Shown: piece by piece, positions 54,856-64,000 of the stretch
How positions within the stretch are numbered: position 1 is the stretch's first letter
How the letters are laid out: every line of letters starts with the position of its first letter
Source of the DNA: Agapanthus africanus
Taxonomy: Eukaryota; Streptophyta; Magnoliopsida; Asparagales; Amaryllidaceae
Direction: 5' to 3'
DNA length: 64,000 bases
NCBI GenBank assembly: GCA_030015575.1
Contig: CM057342.1
Coordinates: 615,503,348-615,567,347 of the forward strand
Position numbers and translations under genes: made by a program
The notes under the pieces: generated by a model
Seen by the model: only the letters and a program-made list of their open reading frames with translations
Databases searched by the model: none
What the model was told of the DNA's origin: nothing

Positions 54856-56721
54856 CTAGGATATCTGTTCTACCACACTGAGGAACAGAAGGTGTTTGTA
54901 TCTCGCCACGCTACCTTCTTAGAAAGGGAGTTTCTTGCAAAAGAAACTAGTGGGAGTTCGGTAGAACTGGAAGAAATTCAGCGACCACAAAATGTAACTG
55001 AAAATTTGGAAGAACCGCTAGATTCAATAACCCCAAACGAACCTCAGCCACTCCGCAGATCTGGTAGGATTTCTCATCCGCCCGAGAGATACTACGGTTT
55101 TCTCATAGACGGGGATCGAGAGGATTGCATCTTGGAAGAAGATGACCCTACCAGTTTCAGGCAGGCCATTATCAGTAGGGACTCTGATAAGTGGCAGGAA
55201 GCAATGCAATCCAAAATGGAGTCCATGTACGCCAATAAAGTGTGGACCTTGGATATTGCTCCACCTAGGGTAAAACCCGTTGGATGCAAATGGATCTACA
55301 AAAGGAAACTTGGTGTAGATGGGCAGGTGGAAACCTATAAAGCTAGACTCGTTGCAAAAGGTTTTCGTCAAAGACCTGCTTTGGACTATGACGAAACTTT
55401 TTCTCCGGTGGCTATGCTCAAATCCATTCGGATCCTACTTGCCATTGCTGCCTTCCATGACTATGAAATCTGGCAGATGGATGTAAAAACGGCTTTCCTA
55501 AACGGTTGTTTGGAAGAGTGCGTTTATATAGATCAGCCAGAATGTTTCGTAGACAGTGGGAGCAGCGGGAAGGTGTGCAAGTTGCTTAAATCCATTTATG
55601 GATTAAATCAGGCATCGCGGAGCTGGAACATCTGTTTTGATGAGGCAATCAAGGAATTTGATTTCATCAAGAACGAGGATGAACCTTGTGTCTATAAGAA
55701 GATTGTAGGACGAACTGTCGTATTCCTAGTCTTGTACGTGGACGACATTCTTTTGATAGGAAATGACATTCCTATGCTACAATCGGTCAAGCTATTTTTG
55801 TCACAACGGTTCTCCATGAAGGACCTGGGTGATGCCTCGTACATTCTGGGGATCAAGATCTATAGAGATAGATCCAAGAGACTGCTGGGACTTTCGCAGT
55901 CCAGGTACATAGAGACCGTACTAAAGAGATTTAGTATGGAGGATTCCAAGCGCGGTAACATACCCGCATTGCACGGAATTACCCTCTCCAAGAAGATGTC
56001 TCCTAAGACTGAAGAGGAGAGGGTTCGCATGAGCACTATACCCTACGCTTCGGCGGTAGGATCTATAATGTATGCGACTCTATGTACAAGACCAGATGTA
56101 GCTTACGCGCTGGGCGCGGTAAGCTGGTATGAGTCAGACCCAGGTGAGGACCACTGGACAGCAGTAAAGAACATTCTCAGGTACCTGAGAAGGACTAAGG
56201 AGATGCTCCTGGTTTACGGTAATGGAGACCTCCGGGTCGAGTCCTTTACCGATTCAAGCTTCCAGAGTGACAAAGATGACAGCAAGTCTGTCTCGGGTTT
56301 TGTGTTTACCCTCAACGGAGGGGCGGTATGTTGGAGGAGTTCCAAACAGGATACCGTCGCAGACTCGACGATGGAGGCTGAATACATTGCTGCTAGCGAT
56401 GCCGCAAAAGAGGCGGTCTGGATAAAGAAGTTCATTAGTGAACTTCAGGTGGTTCCGTCCATTGTTGACCCAATACCTTTGTATTGCGATAACAATGGGG
56501 CTATAGCTTTAGCGAAGGAACCAAGGTCCCATCAGAAATCCAGGCACATCTTAAGGCGGTATCACCTGATCAGGAAGATCATTGATCGCCAGGAGATCGA
56601 GGTGCTGAGAGTGGACACAAAGGACAACACAGCGGACCCATTCACGGAGGCCTTACCCCAGACTCAGTTCAAGCGGCTGATCGAGATGATAGGTCTTCGA
56701 TACGCCAGTACATGGCCTTAA
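54856..56721 (+). pseudogene. Angela-1 pol, part 2: integrase tail, RT and RNase H
   Basis: Open from the TGA at 54855 to the stop at 56719-56721; numbering here is from the GTG at 54892. RT spans about residues 105-350 with WQMDVKTAFLNG (Asp197), KSIYGLNQASRSWN and YVDD at 282-285. RNase H follows with TDSSFQSDKDD, TMEAEYIAASDAAKEAVW and CDNNGAIALAKEP. The tail is EMIGLRYASTWP. All catalytic residues are kept. It overlaps no other gene, and the polypurine tract follows 3 bases after the stop. Confidence 0.93.
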
Positions 56722-56724
56722 TGC

Positions 56725-56735
56725 AAGTGGGAGAT
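56725..56735 (+). other. Angela-1 polypurine tract
   Basis: AAGTGGGAGAT directly before the 3' LTR. Confidence 0.9.
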
Positions 56736-58985
56736 TGTTGGTGTATATGCCCTAGAGGCCATTACTGTATCATACTAGTAGTATGCTACTTGGTTTGTCT
56801 CTGCTTTAATGTGTACATGTGTGTTTATTTATTATATCACCTATACGCATTAGTAGAGCCCCTAGGATCTTTGCTTGATTACCGGCGTTGTGATGGCGAT
56901 CACACTTGTGGGGGCTGGGTAATCCACAAGCACATCCTTATACATGTCCCTAGTCGTGGGAGTATCGAGATAGGGCATCGATACTCCGGAGTAGACTAGC
57001 GTATGCGCTTCTCATCCCAGCACGGGAGACGGTCTGTCCCACAGCCGTCAGTACGTCGTACTTGAGATAGTATGCGGGTGCTCATTAGGTTACGAGTATA
57101 CTGGACAGGACTCGTCGGGAACTGATGGTTGGTATTATACCTATCGTCAGTTATCAGTTCCCAGGTGACATGAGTACAACTTAGTCCGCTGACTTGATAC
57201 TGTCACTTCGCTTCGAGTGTGTTCCCACTGTTCTTTGATTACTACCTTACCACGGCTCTACTGAGTCATGCAAACAGGTAATAGTTGGGAGCAGTCCCGA
57301 AGCACTTGGAGGTAGTGACGGTTAGACAGGATTCGTCTCTCCCGGTATTGGGGGTTGACATCGCGCTGTGTCTAGGAGAGCCATTACACGGGTAGTCCCT
57401 GGCTAGGGCAAGAGAGATATACTGGTAGGTTTCCAGTGTTATCTCAGGGTGTTCTGGGCTTCACTCCGACACGACTTGTACCGCTTTTAGGGGACTGACG
57501 TTTACCGCCCCCCATAGGCCCGCCATGCGATGTATCAGATGAACAGACCGGACTGTACGGAGATTGTCACATACAGACTCAGTAGGAGTTCGGATGGGTT
57601 TACCTCATCGGCCTTCTTATCGACATCTACCTGGGGACCGTTACGTACAGCTAGTGCCGCTTGCGGTCTGTGGTTAAACCTACTGCCAGCGTAGTGTCGA
57701 GCCTTTAGAGTCCCACACAGAGAGTTTCCCTGCACTGAGTGAAACGTGTAGAGGCCGTATGGTTTTACGGCAGGGCTGCGATCACTTACGTACACTTGTG
57801 TGCGTGTGGTGTTCGGGCAGGCAATACTAGTGGGCTTTGGTTTAAGCCAGATCCTAGTATTGCACGGATGGATTTGTTTTGTCTTCTGTGCATCCGCATT
57901 CTACGGAATACGGATGCAGGTGTGTATGCACAGTTTTCCGGAGCGATGAAGGAGGAGGTGCCTCATTAGGGTTTTGGCAGTTGGTTCGGCCAAAACCGTT
58001 ATGTGGCAGGCTCATTAGGGTTTTGACAGTTGATTCGGTCAAAACCATTTTGAGGCGGGCTCATTAGGGTTTTGACAGTTCGTTTGGTCAAAACCATTAT
58101 GAGCCGCGGACATCATTTACTAATCCTATTAGTGATAAGTTTATGATGGCTAATTGCATTGACCATTTGACCCCGTGACCTCTCTTGACTTTGTTGACCG
58201 GTTGACCGTGTTGACCATTGACTTTCAAGAGGGATCTACACTCTTCTTTTCTTTTTCTTTTTCCTTTTTGGATTATGATAATGGTCATTTCAATGTAGCC
58301 ATCAAACTTTATCTTGATGGGATTAGTAATGATGTTGTTTTTATATTATTGCAACCATGGTTACTTTTCTTTGGATCATAATTTCTTTCTCATTCTCTCT
58401 CTTGCCTTTTGGAAGTGAGAAAAAAGGAAAAAGCTCCATGGTTGCTAACCTTCCTCCTTCTTCTTCTTCCTCCTCTTGTTTTGATCTTTTGATCTCATGT
58501 GTTGAGAGATAAAGATTTCACAAAGACAAATCCATCCCTTCATCACTTATACACAACCTAGGGCTTTTAGACTAGCAATCTCTTTGCCCTAGTTATCTCG
58601 GCTCGAGGTGGAGCTCGGTGCACATCTCTCGGGTGGATCGTCTACGACTCAAGGAGGCCGCGGAGGTGACCAAAGTCCGGATCAAGCCTCGGAGCTAGCA
58701 AGGAGAAGAACAACCAAAGAGAAAGGTTTCAAGTTGAGGAGACCGCGGAGGTGACCAAAGTCCGGATCAAGCCTTGGAGCAAGCAAGGAGAAGAACAACA
58801 AGAAGAGAAGGAGTTCAAGTTGAGGTATAACCCCTAACCGAGTAGATAGATCTCTAGTTAGGATGCTAGTGTATTGTTTAGCAAAGATCCGGCTTTTACG
58901 GTCCATGTTACAAAGTTTAGAAAAAATTTTGTTTTACCGTTTCCGCAACCCCGAAAGTACCGGGATAGGTAACGTGGACCTAACA
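56736..58985 (+). repeat. Angela-1 3' LTR (2250 bp)
   Basis: Nearly identical to the 5' LTR. It lacks about 66 bp present at 48904-48969, between copies of TAGTATG. Hairpin and W-box regions are repeated at about 57788-58105 and 58159-58223. Confidence 0.94.
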
Positions 58986-60640
58986 GTTATATGTGTAAGC
59001 ATGTAGGCATAACAAGGCATATGTGTAAGCATGTAGGTATATAGGTATGCTATATTTCATATGCACAATGGAATAAGAATCAATGTCTCAATGTCACTAA
59101 CCATACAATATCACATATGTATATGGGTTGTACGTGCCATGGCAATTATCGACGGAGTGTGTGTAGTATACAATTAGTGCTCGTGTAACATGAACCGTCA
59201 ATAATGGTGTTATGTCTCATTAATACTATATCCATATGAAATAGGAAAATAAGGTATTCAACAATGGTACACATGCACAATCAATGTCCATATACTTATA
59301 ATTAAAAATTATGTCATTGAATCTAGCCCAGACGCATAACGCCATGCGGGCAATTCCCCTATAGATGTTAAATCTACTCACAGATGATCTTAGACTAAGT
59401 AAAGCCAACCACTCGCTTTCCCTTCTTCACAGCGTCCGAAGTCCCCGCCTGCGACCCTAAAATCATATAACAACATAATAAGTTCACATTAGAATTGACT
59501 AATAACACGAACAAACTACGTTTGACCGACGCACCAACTCCAAACAAACTCTCAAGTGATCGTCTAGTGGCTAACGTGCGTAGCAACACTATGAAACCAA
59601 CCTAAGAGCAAAGGCTACACAAGGTACACGAACCGTGTCGGATAACGTAACGCGTGTAGTCGAAACACTAGAAACAAGCAAAGTGATCCCAGATTCTGTA
59701 TACTGTCAAAACATAAAAATCAAGCAGTACCAAACACTTCTAAACAACTGCATACAGCTACCCTACAAAAACCAAGTCCCAACTCCACCAAAAGGCCGAG
59801 CTCGCCGGAATTTCCCTAAATGTCGCCGGCCAAATCCGAGCCTATAGGGTTCGTGCTTCAGGTAAATGCTTATGGTATCTGGTACAACACAACTACACTG
59901 CTAGATTTTCCAGTGCACACTCGGGGTCACAGCAGATCACAAACAACTTATAATGACACTAAAAATACGATATGCGCAAAAACTTTACTTTTAGTGTTCT
60001 AAACAATAACTAACAAGCAACACAACAAAAAACACCTATTTAACAGTTTAGAGGTTATACCTATCCACACTTTCTCAAAAGATCCTAGCTTCCAAGCTCC
60101 AAGGGATCCTAGTGGCTAAAACAAATCTTGGGAAGTGATTTAGTGAGGTCTAATGAAGTTTTGCAAGGTTTTGTGAATAATTGGTGAGGGTTTCAGTTTG
60201 AGAGAAGAGAAGAGAGCAATAATTGAGAAAGAGAGAGAGTGAGATGAGAATGAGATAGAATGAGAGTAGAGATGAGATAGAGATGAGAAGGTGAGTGTAG
60301 GGTAAGTGCACCCTTACACTTACTCTCTCCCTCTCCATCATTAATGCAAGCGTGCTTATCCATGAGTCACCTTGCCACCTCTTCTCATTCCAAAACACAA
60401 GAAAATATCTAGTGCAAGGTTAATTCAAGGCATGGATTTGTTTAAAGTGTCATGTCCACTAAACAAGGTTAACACTAAACAACCCCCATGTTAACATGCA
60501 CAAGTGTGTGTAACCCAAAACAAATAATAATAAAATATTAATTAATCTAAATAAAATGCGAGAAAACTATTTTGGTAAACTTTTTACCAAAAATCCGCAT
60601 TATCGCTTAATTAACACTAATCGCATTCTAAGGTGTTACA
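58986..60640 (-). repeat. Gypsy-C 5' LTR, segment 2
   Basis: Continues the LTR stopped at 48856 and is colinear with 41735-43384. It ends GTGTTACA followed by CCCGT. It carries the ATTATCGACGG/CCGTCAATAAT hairpin (59145-59205), the candidate splice sites and the GA-rich stretch (about 60225-60300). Confidence 0.9.
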
Positions 60641-60645
60641 CCCGT

Positions 60646-61245
60646 TGTCAATCAGGATAGTCCCTATCTTGATGTCATGGCAATACCCGGAGACATAGAG
60701 GGGACGGTTATGCTTGCACGTTCCGAGGAGAAGATCTTCATCGCCGAAAGTGATGTCAGCTGTGTGCACTTCTTCTAGCTCGTCCTTCATCTTTTCTTCG
60801 GCAAGAAAGGCTTGAAACTGCCTGGGGTCTTGTAACGCCTTGATCAGGGAATCTCGCGCCTCTTTATACAGGTGAAGGGCGTCCAAGATGCTTAATTGTG
60901 AGGGTATCATCCTCAGATGTGCCAGGATATTATAGTCTACCTTGCTTTTCTTGGGTGGGTCCTTGGCTGCCAGTTCTTTGACAGCTCGATCATCGAGGGC
61001 GATATCCTCAGGGACTTTTTCCTTCCCCTTATCTTTTTTGTTCGATCCCTTATTCGTAAGTCCAAGATTCTTTTCAGGCAATGTGCGACTACGCAGCTGA
61101 ATATTTTCACAGCTCTTCGTCTCTTCTTCTTTTCCGAGGTGAATTCTTTGAAGAGAGGGCCAAGAGCCATTTCTTCTTCAGAATCGCTCCCGAAGGTGAG
61201 AACTTACGATCCCTTGCTATCAACCATGTGACAGTTGCCGGCAGC
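60646..61245 (-). pseudogene. Tat gag end and protease N-terminal half
   Basis: A 154-codon frame (60617-61081) whose tail is read into Gypsy-C. The true Tat part runs to 60641: KDKGKEKVPEDIALDD, then LDALHLYKEARDSLIKALQD, PRQFQAFLAEEKMKDE, and the protease start RPLYVSGYCHDIKIGTILID with the catalytic DNG at the insertion. Between 61082 and 61245 the frame is broken. Confidence 0.85.
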
Positions 61246-61953
61246 TCATCCACGTTCGTCTGTCATAATTTTTCGCTGTCGACGAGCTTCACGCTTCATA
61301 CTCTTGAAGTGTTGGCTGTGAGCGACATACCTTTGCCACCATTTTTTAAAGCCCATGCATTCTTCGGTAGGATGTGCAATCCTCTGATGGTATAAGCAAT
61401 AGGTGGGATGTACATCCGCTTCGTCAGGGTGCATACCACCGGGAGTATTCCCTTTGAAAAGTGGCAGCTTCATTCCTATGGACAAGGTTTTGGCGAACCG
61501 TTTCCTCATCTTAAGTTTGCTTTTGTCTGTTGCGGATGTGCTTTGATCTGGTTGGAGTGTTTCACGACCCATGACTTTTTCAAATTGACGCCGACTCCTG
61601 GCCTTTTCGAATATGGCCATTTCACGTTCTTGATCATCCTTGCTCTTCTGACGGGCTTCGCTCAGCAGCAGGTCGATCATCTTGTCAGACGGTTCTAAGG
61701 GTTTTAGCTTCGATTCTGCCCCCACCTCCTTTATGCTATCTTCTAACGCCGAATGAGAGATCATGTGGCAACTTGCCACATAATTCTCAGATTCTTCTGA
61801 CGAGTCATCTCCGTCATTATTGTCTTTATCTCCGCTCTCAAGGATATTGTTGAGAAATTCTTGGAGTGTGACCGGAGTTAACTCATTTTGGTTGTACTCC
61901 TCCAGTGCGTCAATATTTTTTTGCAGGTCCGTGTGCTTGTCATCAGGCTTCAT
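61246..61953 (-). pseudogene. Tat gag C-terminal part with first CHHC zinc motif
   Basis: A 235-codon frame with acidic stretches (GDKDNNDGDDSSEESENY), the helix segment DLLLSEARQKSKDDQEREM, and a zinc motif CLYHQRIAHPTEEC (61357-61398). Spacing is that of a CCHC knuckle, but the second Cys is His. It ends in a basic tail (REARRQRKIMTDERG). A related block lies between protease and RT (38004-38924). Confidence 0.8.
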
Positions 61954-62064
61954 GGGCTTTTTGGTCTTCTTCTTTTTCTTTGAGACTTTAATGGCTGGGC
62001 ATGGGCGTTTTGACTATCGCTACCAATTCTTGATGTCGGGCGCGGTTTTAGCATTCCCTCAATG
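61954..62064 (-). pseudogene. Tat gag, further upstream part
   Basis: Tat sequence continuing to the Angela-2 LTR that starts at 62065. Lys-rich in sense (KKKKKTKKP-like). CAATG (62060-62064) would be the target duplication of that insertion; its partner is outside the window. Confidence 0.5.
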
Positions 62065-62638
62065 TGTTAGTTGTATGTATGCCCTAGAGGCCATTATTGT
62101 ACATATGATGTATATTATAGTGGATGCTTGGACATATATAGATAGGTCTTTCTTGCTCGACATGATAGTATACTGTCTGTTGCTCTTTATCTTAACATGT
62201 ATACTTGTCTCTTGATACTGTCTTATGGTTACATGTTGGTAAAGCCCTTAGGATGTGTACTTGACTGCCAGGATTGTGATGCAGATCATACTAGTTGGGC
62301 CATGGTAGTCCATAAGTTCATCCTTTAATGTTCCTAGTCATGGGTGTATCGAGATAGGGCATCGATATACCAGAGTAGATTAGCTTATACGCTTCTTGAC
62401 CCATAAGATGGGCGATGGATGATCCCATATCAATTGGTGTTTGACATCAGAGATGGTATATGGGTGCTTAGTGGAGACTGAGTACACTGGACGGACTCGC
62501 CGAGAACTCCTAGTTGGTATTATACCTATTGTCAGATAGCAGTTCTCTAGTGACACTGGTACAGATAAGTCTGTAGACCCGAGATCGTCATAGAAGCTTG
62601 TGTGATTCCCACTGTGCTTTGATTTCCACCTTACCACG
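62065..62638 (+). repeat. Angela-2b LTR, first 574 bp
   Basis: Begins TGTTAGTTGTATGTATGCCC and follows the Angela-2a LTR in sense. It ends at CCACG (62634-62638), where a second LTR start interrupts it. The shared hairpin GAGAACT/AGTTCTC is at 62502-62547. Confidence 0.88.
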
Positions 62639-64000
62639 TGTTAGTTATATGTATGCCCTAGAGGCCATTACTATACATAGGATGTATATTGTAGTGGATG
62701 CTTGGACATATATAGGGAAGACTTTCTTGCTCGACATGATAGTATGCTATCTTGTTGCTCTTTACCTTAACGTGTACACTGATTGTCTCTCTGTTACATG
62801 TTGGTAAAGCCCTTAGGATGTGTACTTGACTACCTGGACTATGATGCGGATCATACTAGTGGGGACATGGTAGTCCATAAGTACATCCTTCAAGGTCCCT
62901 AGTCGTAGATGTATCGAGACAGGGCATCGAGATACCAGTATAGACTAGCGTATACCTTCTCGACCCATACAGATGGGCGATGGATGATCCCATACCCATT
63001 GGTGTTTGACATCAGAGATGATATACGGGTGCTCAGTGGAGACTGGGTACACAGGACGGACTCGCCGAGAACTCCCAGATAGTATTATACCTTACGTCAG
63101 ATGGCAGTTCTCTGGTGACACTGGTACAGAGTAGTCTGTTGACCCGAGATCGTCATAGAGTCTTGTGTGATTCCCACTGTGCTTTGATTTCCACCTTACC
63201 ACATCCAAGAGGGCATGCAAAACGGTGGTTTTTGGGTACAGTCCCGAATCACATGGAGTCAATGAGCGATAGGAGGGGATTCGTCTCTCCCGGTATAGGG
63301 AGTTGATGTTGCGCTGTGTTCGATTGGCTATAACCGAAAAGCCCTGGCCAGGGTTGCTGAGATTTACTGGTAAGTGTTACCATTATTTTCTCGAACTGTT
63401 ATAGACCTCATATCGACACGACTTATCGAGCTATTGGGGTCTGACGTTTACCACCCCTAGGCGAGATATGCGACATATCAGACGACGAGACCGGACTGTA
63501 CGGTAAGTTTTGCTGTTTGGATTCACAGGAGTGTGAGCGGGCTTGCTCGTTGATCTTCTGATCGCTCAATACCCGGGTGGCCGTTACGTTTAGCAGACCT
63601 CTTGCGGCTTGTGGGTGCTTGATATGATCATCACCTGCTACCGGCGTATTGACGAGTCTTTAGAGTCTTACACAGAGGTTTCCTGGCTCAAGCGAAACGA
63701 AATAAGACCGCATATGAGATATGTGCGGGACCAAGAATAATACCAGTATGTGATACTGTATTCTATTCTCGCGATTTGTATCATCGGCAGGTTATATATG
63801 ATATAGCCGGGTTACCGAATCAAGTGTTGATTCGATACATTGATACACTTGATATTAGTCGGTTATATGCAGTATGACCGGATCATTAAATCAAGTGTTG
63901 ATTTAATGATTTAATGTATAATTATATATTTGATATATTACTTTGTATTAACTAATATTGGTTCACTTAAGATGGATTTTCTCACTTGATGTGCACATTG
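62639..64000 (+). repeat. Angela-2c LTR, continuing beyond the window
   Basis: Begins again with TGTTAGTTATATGTATGCCC and is colinear with the first copy, then with the rest of the family LTR to the window end. The hairpin chain is at 63716-63909, with CGAATCAA/TTGATTCG (63816-63834) and a perfect TCATTAAATCAA/TTGATTTAATGA (63883-63909). Confidence 0.88.

Larger units (their letters stand above)
48857..58985 (+). mobile_element. Angela-1: nearly intact Ty1/copia element without gag
   Basis: 10,129 bp: LTRs 48857-51172 and 56736-58985, primer site, 2.2-kb leader, one pol frame with a single in-frame stop, polypurine tract. Flanks GGTAT (48852-48856) and GTTAT (58986-58990) are a 5-bp duplication with one change. 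The LTRs look nearly identical apart from a 66-bp deletion, so this is the youngest insertion here. It lacks gag, like the BARE-2 group of cereals, and would depend on a related element's particles. Confidence 0.93.
40034..60640 (-). mobile_element. Gypsy-C: Tekay-like Ty3/gypsy element interrupted by Angela-1
   Basis: 20,607 bp in the window, 10,473 bp without Angela-1 and its duplication. TG...CA ends are flanked by CCCGT (40029-40033, 60641-60645). Minus orientation: 5' LTR at 47158-48856 plus 58986-60640, primer site 47144-47157, short internal region, polypurine tract 43385-43396, 3' LTR 40034-43384. Pol resembles Tekay-B, including a chromodomain. The internal region is only 3.8 kb because most of gag is deleted. 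Pol is full of stops, so it is inactive. Confidence 0.9.
21892..62064 (-). mobile_element. Tat-type Ty3/gypsy retrotransposon, host of Gypsy-A, Tekay-B and Gypsy-C
   Basis: Continuity across the nested insertions is shown by target duplications: ACTTA at 24532-24536 and 34713-34717, and CCCGT at 40029-40033 and 60641-60645. Reading minus, the order is gag C-terminal/zinc domain, protease, a spacer with a second zinc domain, RT, RNase H, a second RNase H of the Tat type, integrase, and then a 2.6-kb repeat-filled 3' region. The extra RNase H before integrase and a DNGS protease are marks of the Tat/Ogre group. Its 5' end is cut by the Angela-2 LTR at 62065, and its 3' end continues beyond Gypsy-A. 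Several stops replace Trp or Arg codons, so it is inactive. Confidence 0.8.

Overview
This is plant nuclear DNA from a repeat-rich, probably large flowering-plant genome. I see no host gene I can defend, no rRNA or tRNA gene, and no CRISPR array. Almost every base can be assigned to LTR retrotransposons that have inserted into one another. The lineages present are Ty1/copia Angela type (LTRs opening TGTTRG...ATGCCCTAGAGGC, Met-tRNA primer site TGGTATCAGAGCC), Ty3/gypsy Tekay/Del-type chromoviruses (LTRs TGTAACA...TCGTGACA, chromodomain after integrase) and a Ty3/gypsy Tat-type element (extra RNase H, DNGS protease). The species cannot be named from this window. || Layout: 1-2165 is the 3' end of an LTR (element X). 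2166-17012 is a minus-strand Angela element (Angela-2a); its 3' LTR is split at 3605-8037 by a 4.4-kb solo gypsy LTR flanked by the 5-bp duplication GACTT. 17013-21891 is the 3' end of a plus-strand gypsy element of the same family as that solo LTR. From 21892 to 62064 runs one minus-strand Tat element. It is broken by Tekay-B (24537-34712, duplication ACTTA) and by Gypsy-C (40034-60640, duplication CCCGT). Gypsy-C is itself broken inside its upstream LTR by Angela-1 (48857-58985, duplication GGTAT/GTTAT). From 62065 a further Angela-2 LTR starts, and at 62639 a second same-family LTR starts inside it and runs off the window. || Relative ages follow from the nesting: Tat is oldest, then Gypsy-A, Tekay-B and Gypsy-C, then the Angela elements. 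Angela-1 looks youngest: its LTRs are nearly identical and its pol is open apart from one stop. All other pol genes carry several stops or frameshifts, and all elements here look non-autonomous. Both Angela elements have a 2-3 kb leader in place of gag. || The most unusual signal is structural: many hairpins whose arm sequences change while pairing is kept. They include three five-unit arrays plus a second hairpin class in the Tat 3' region (21892-24239), a long-stem hairpin shared by three gypsy LTR families, a chain of 3-nt-loop hairpins in Angela-2 LTRs, triplicate hairpins and an eight-copy W-box cluster in the Angela-1 LTR, and a covarying closed structure in the Angela leader. A 24-unit, 29-bp minisatellite rich in TGACG motifs lies in the same Tat region.
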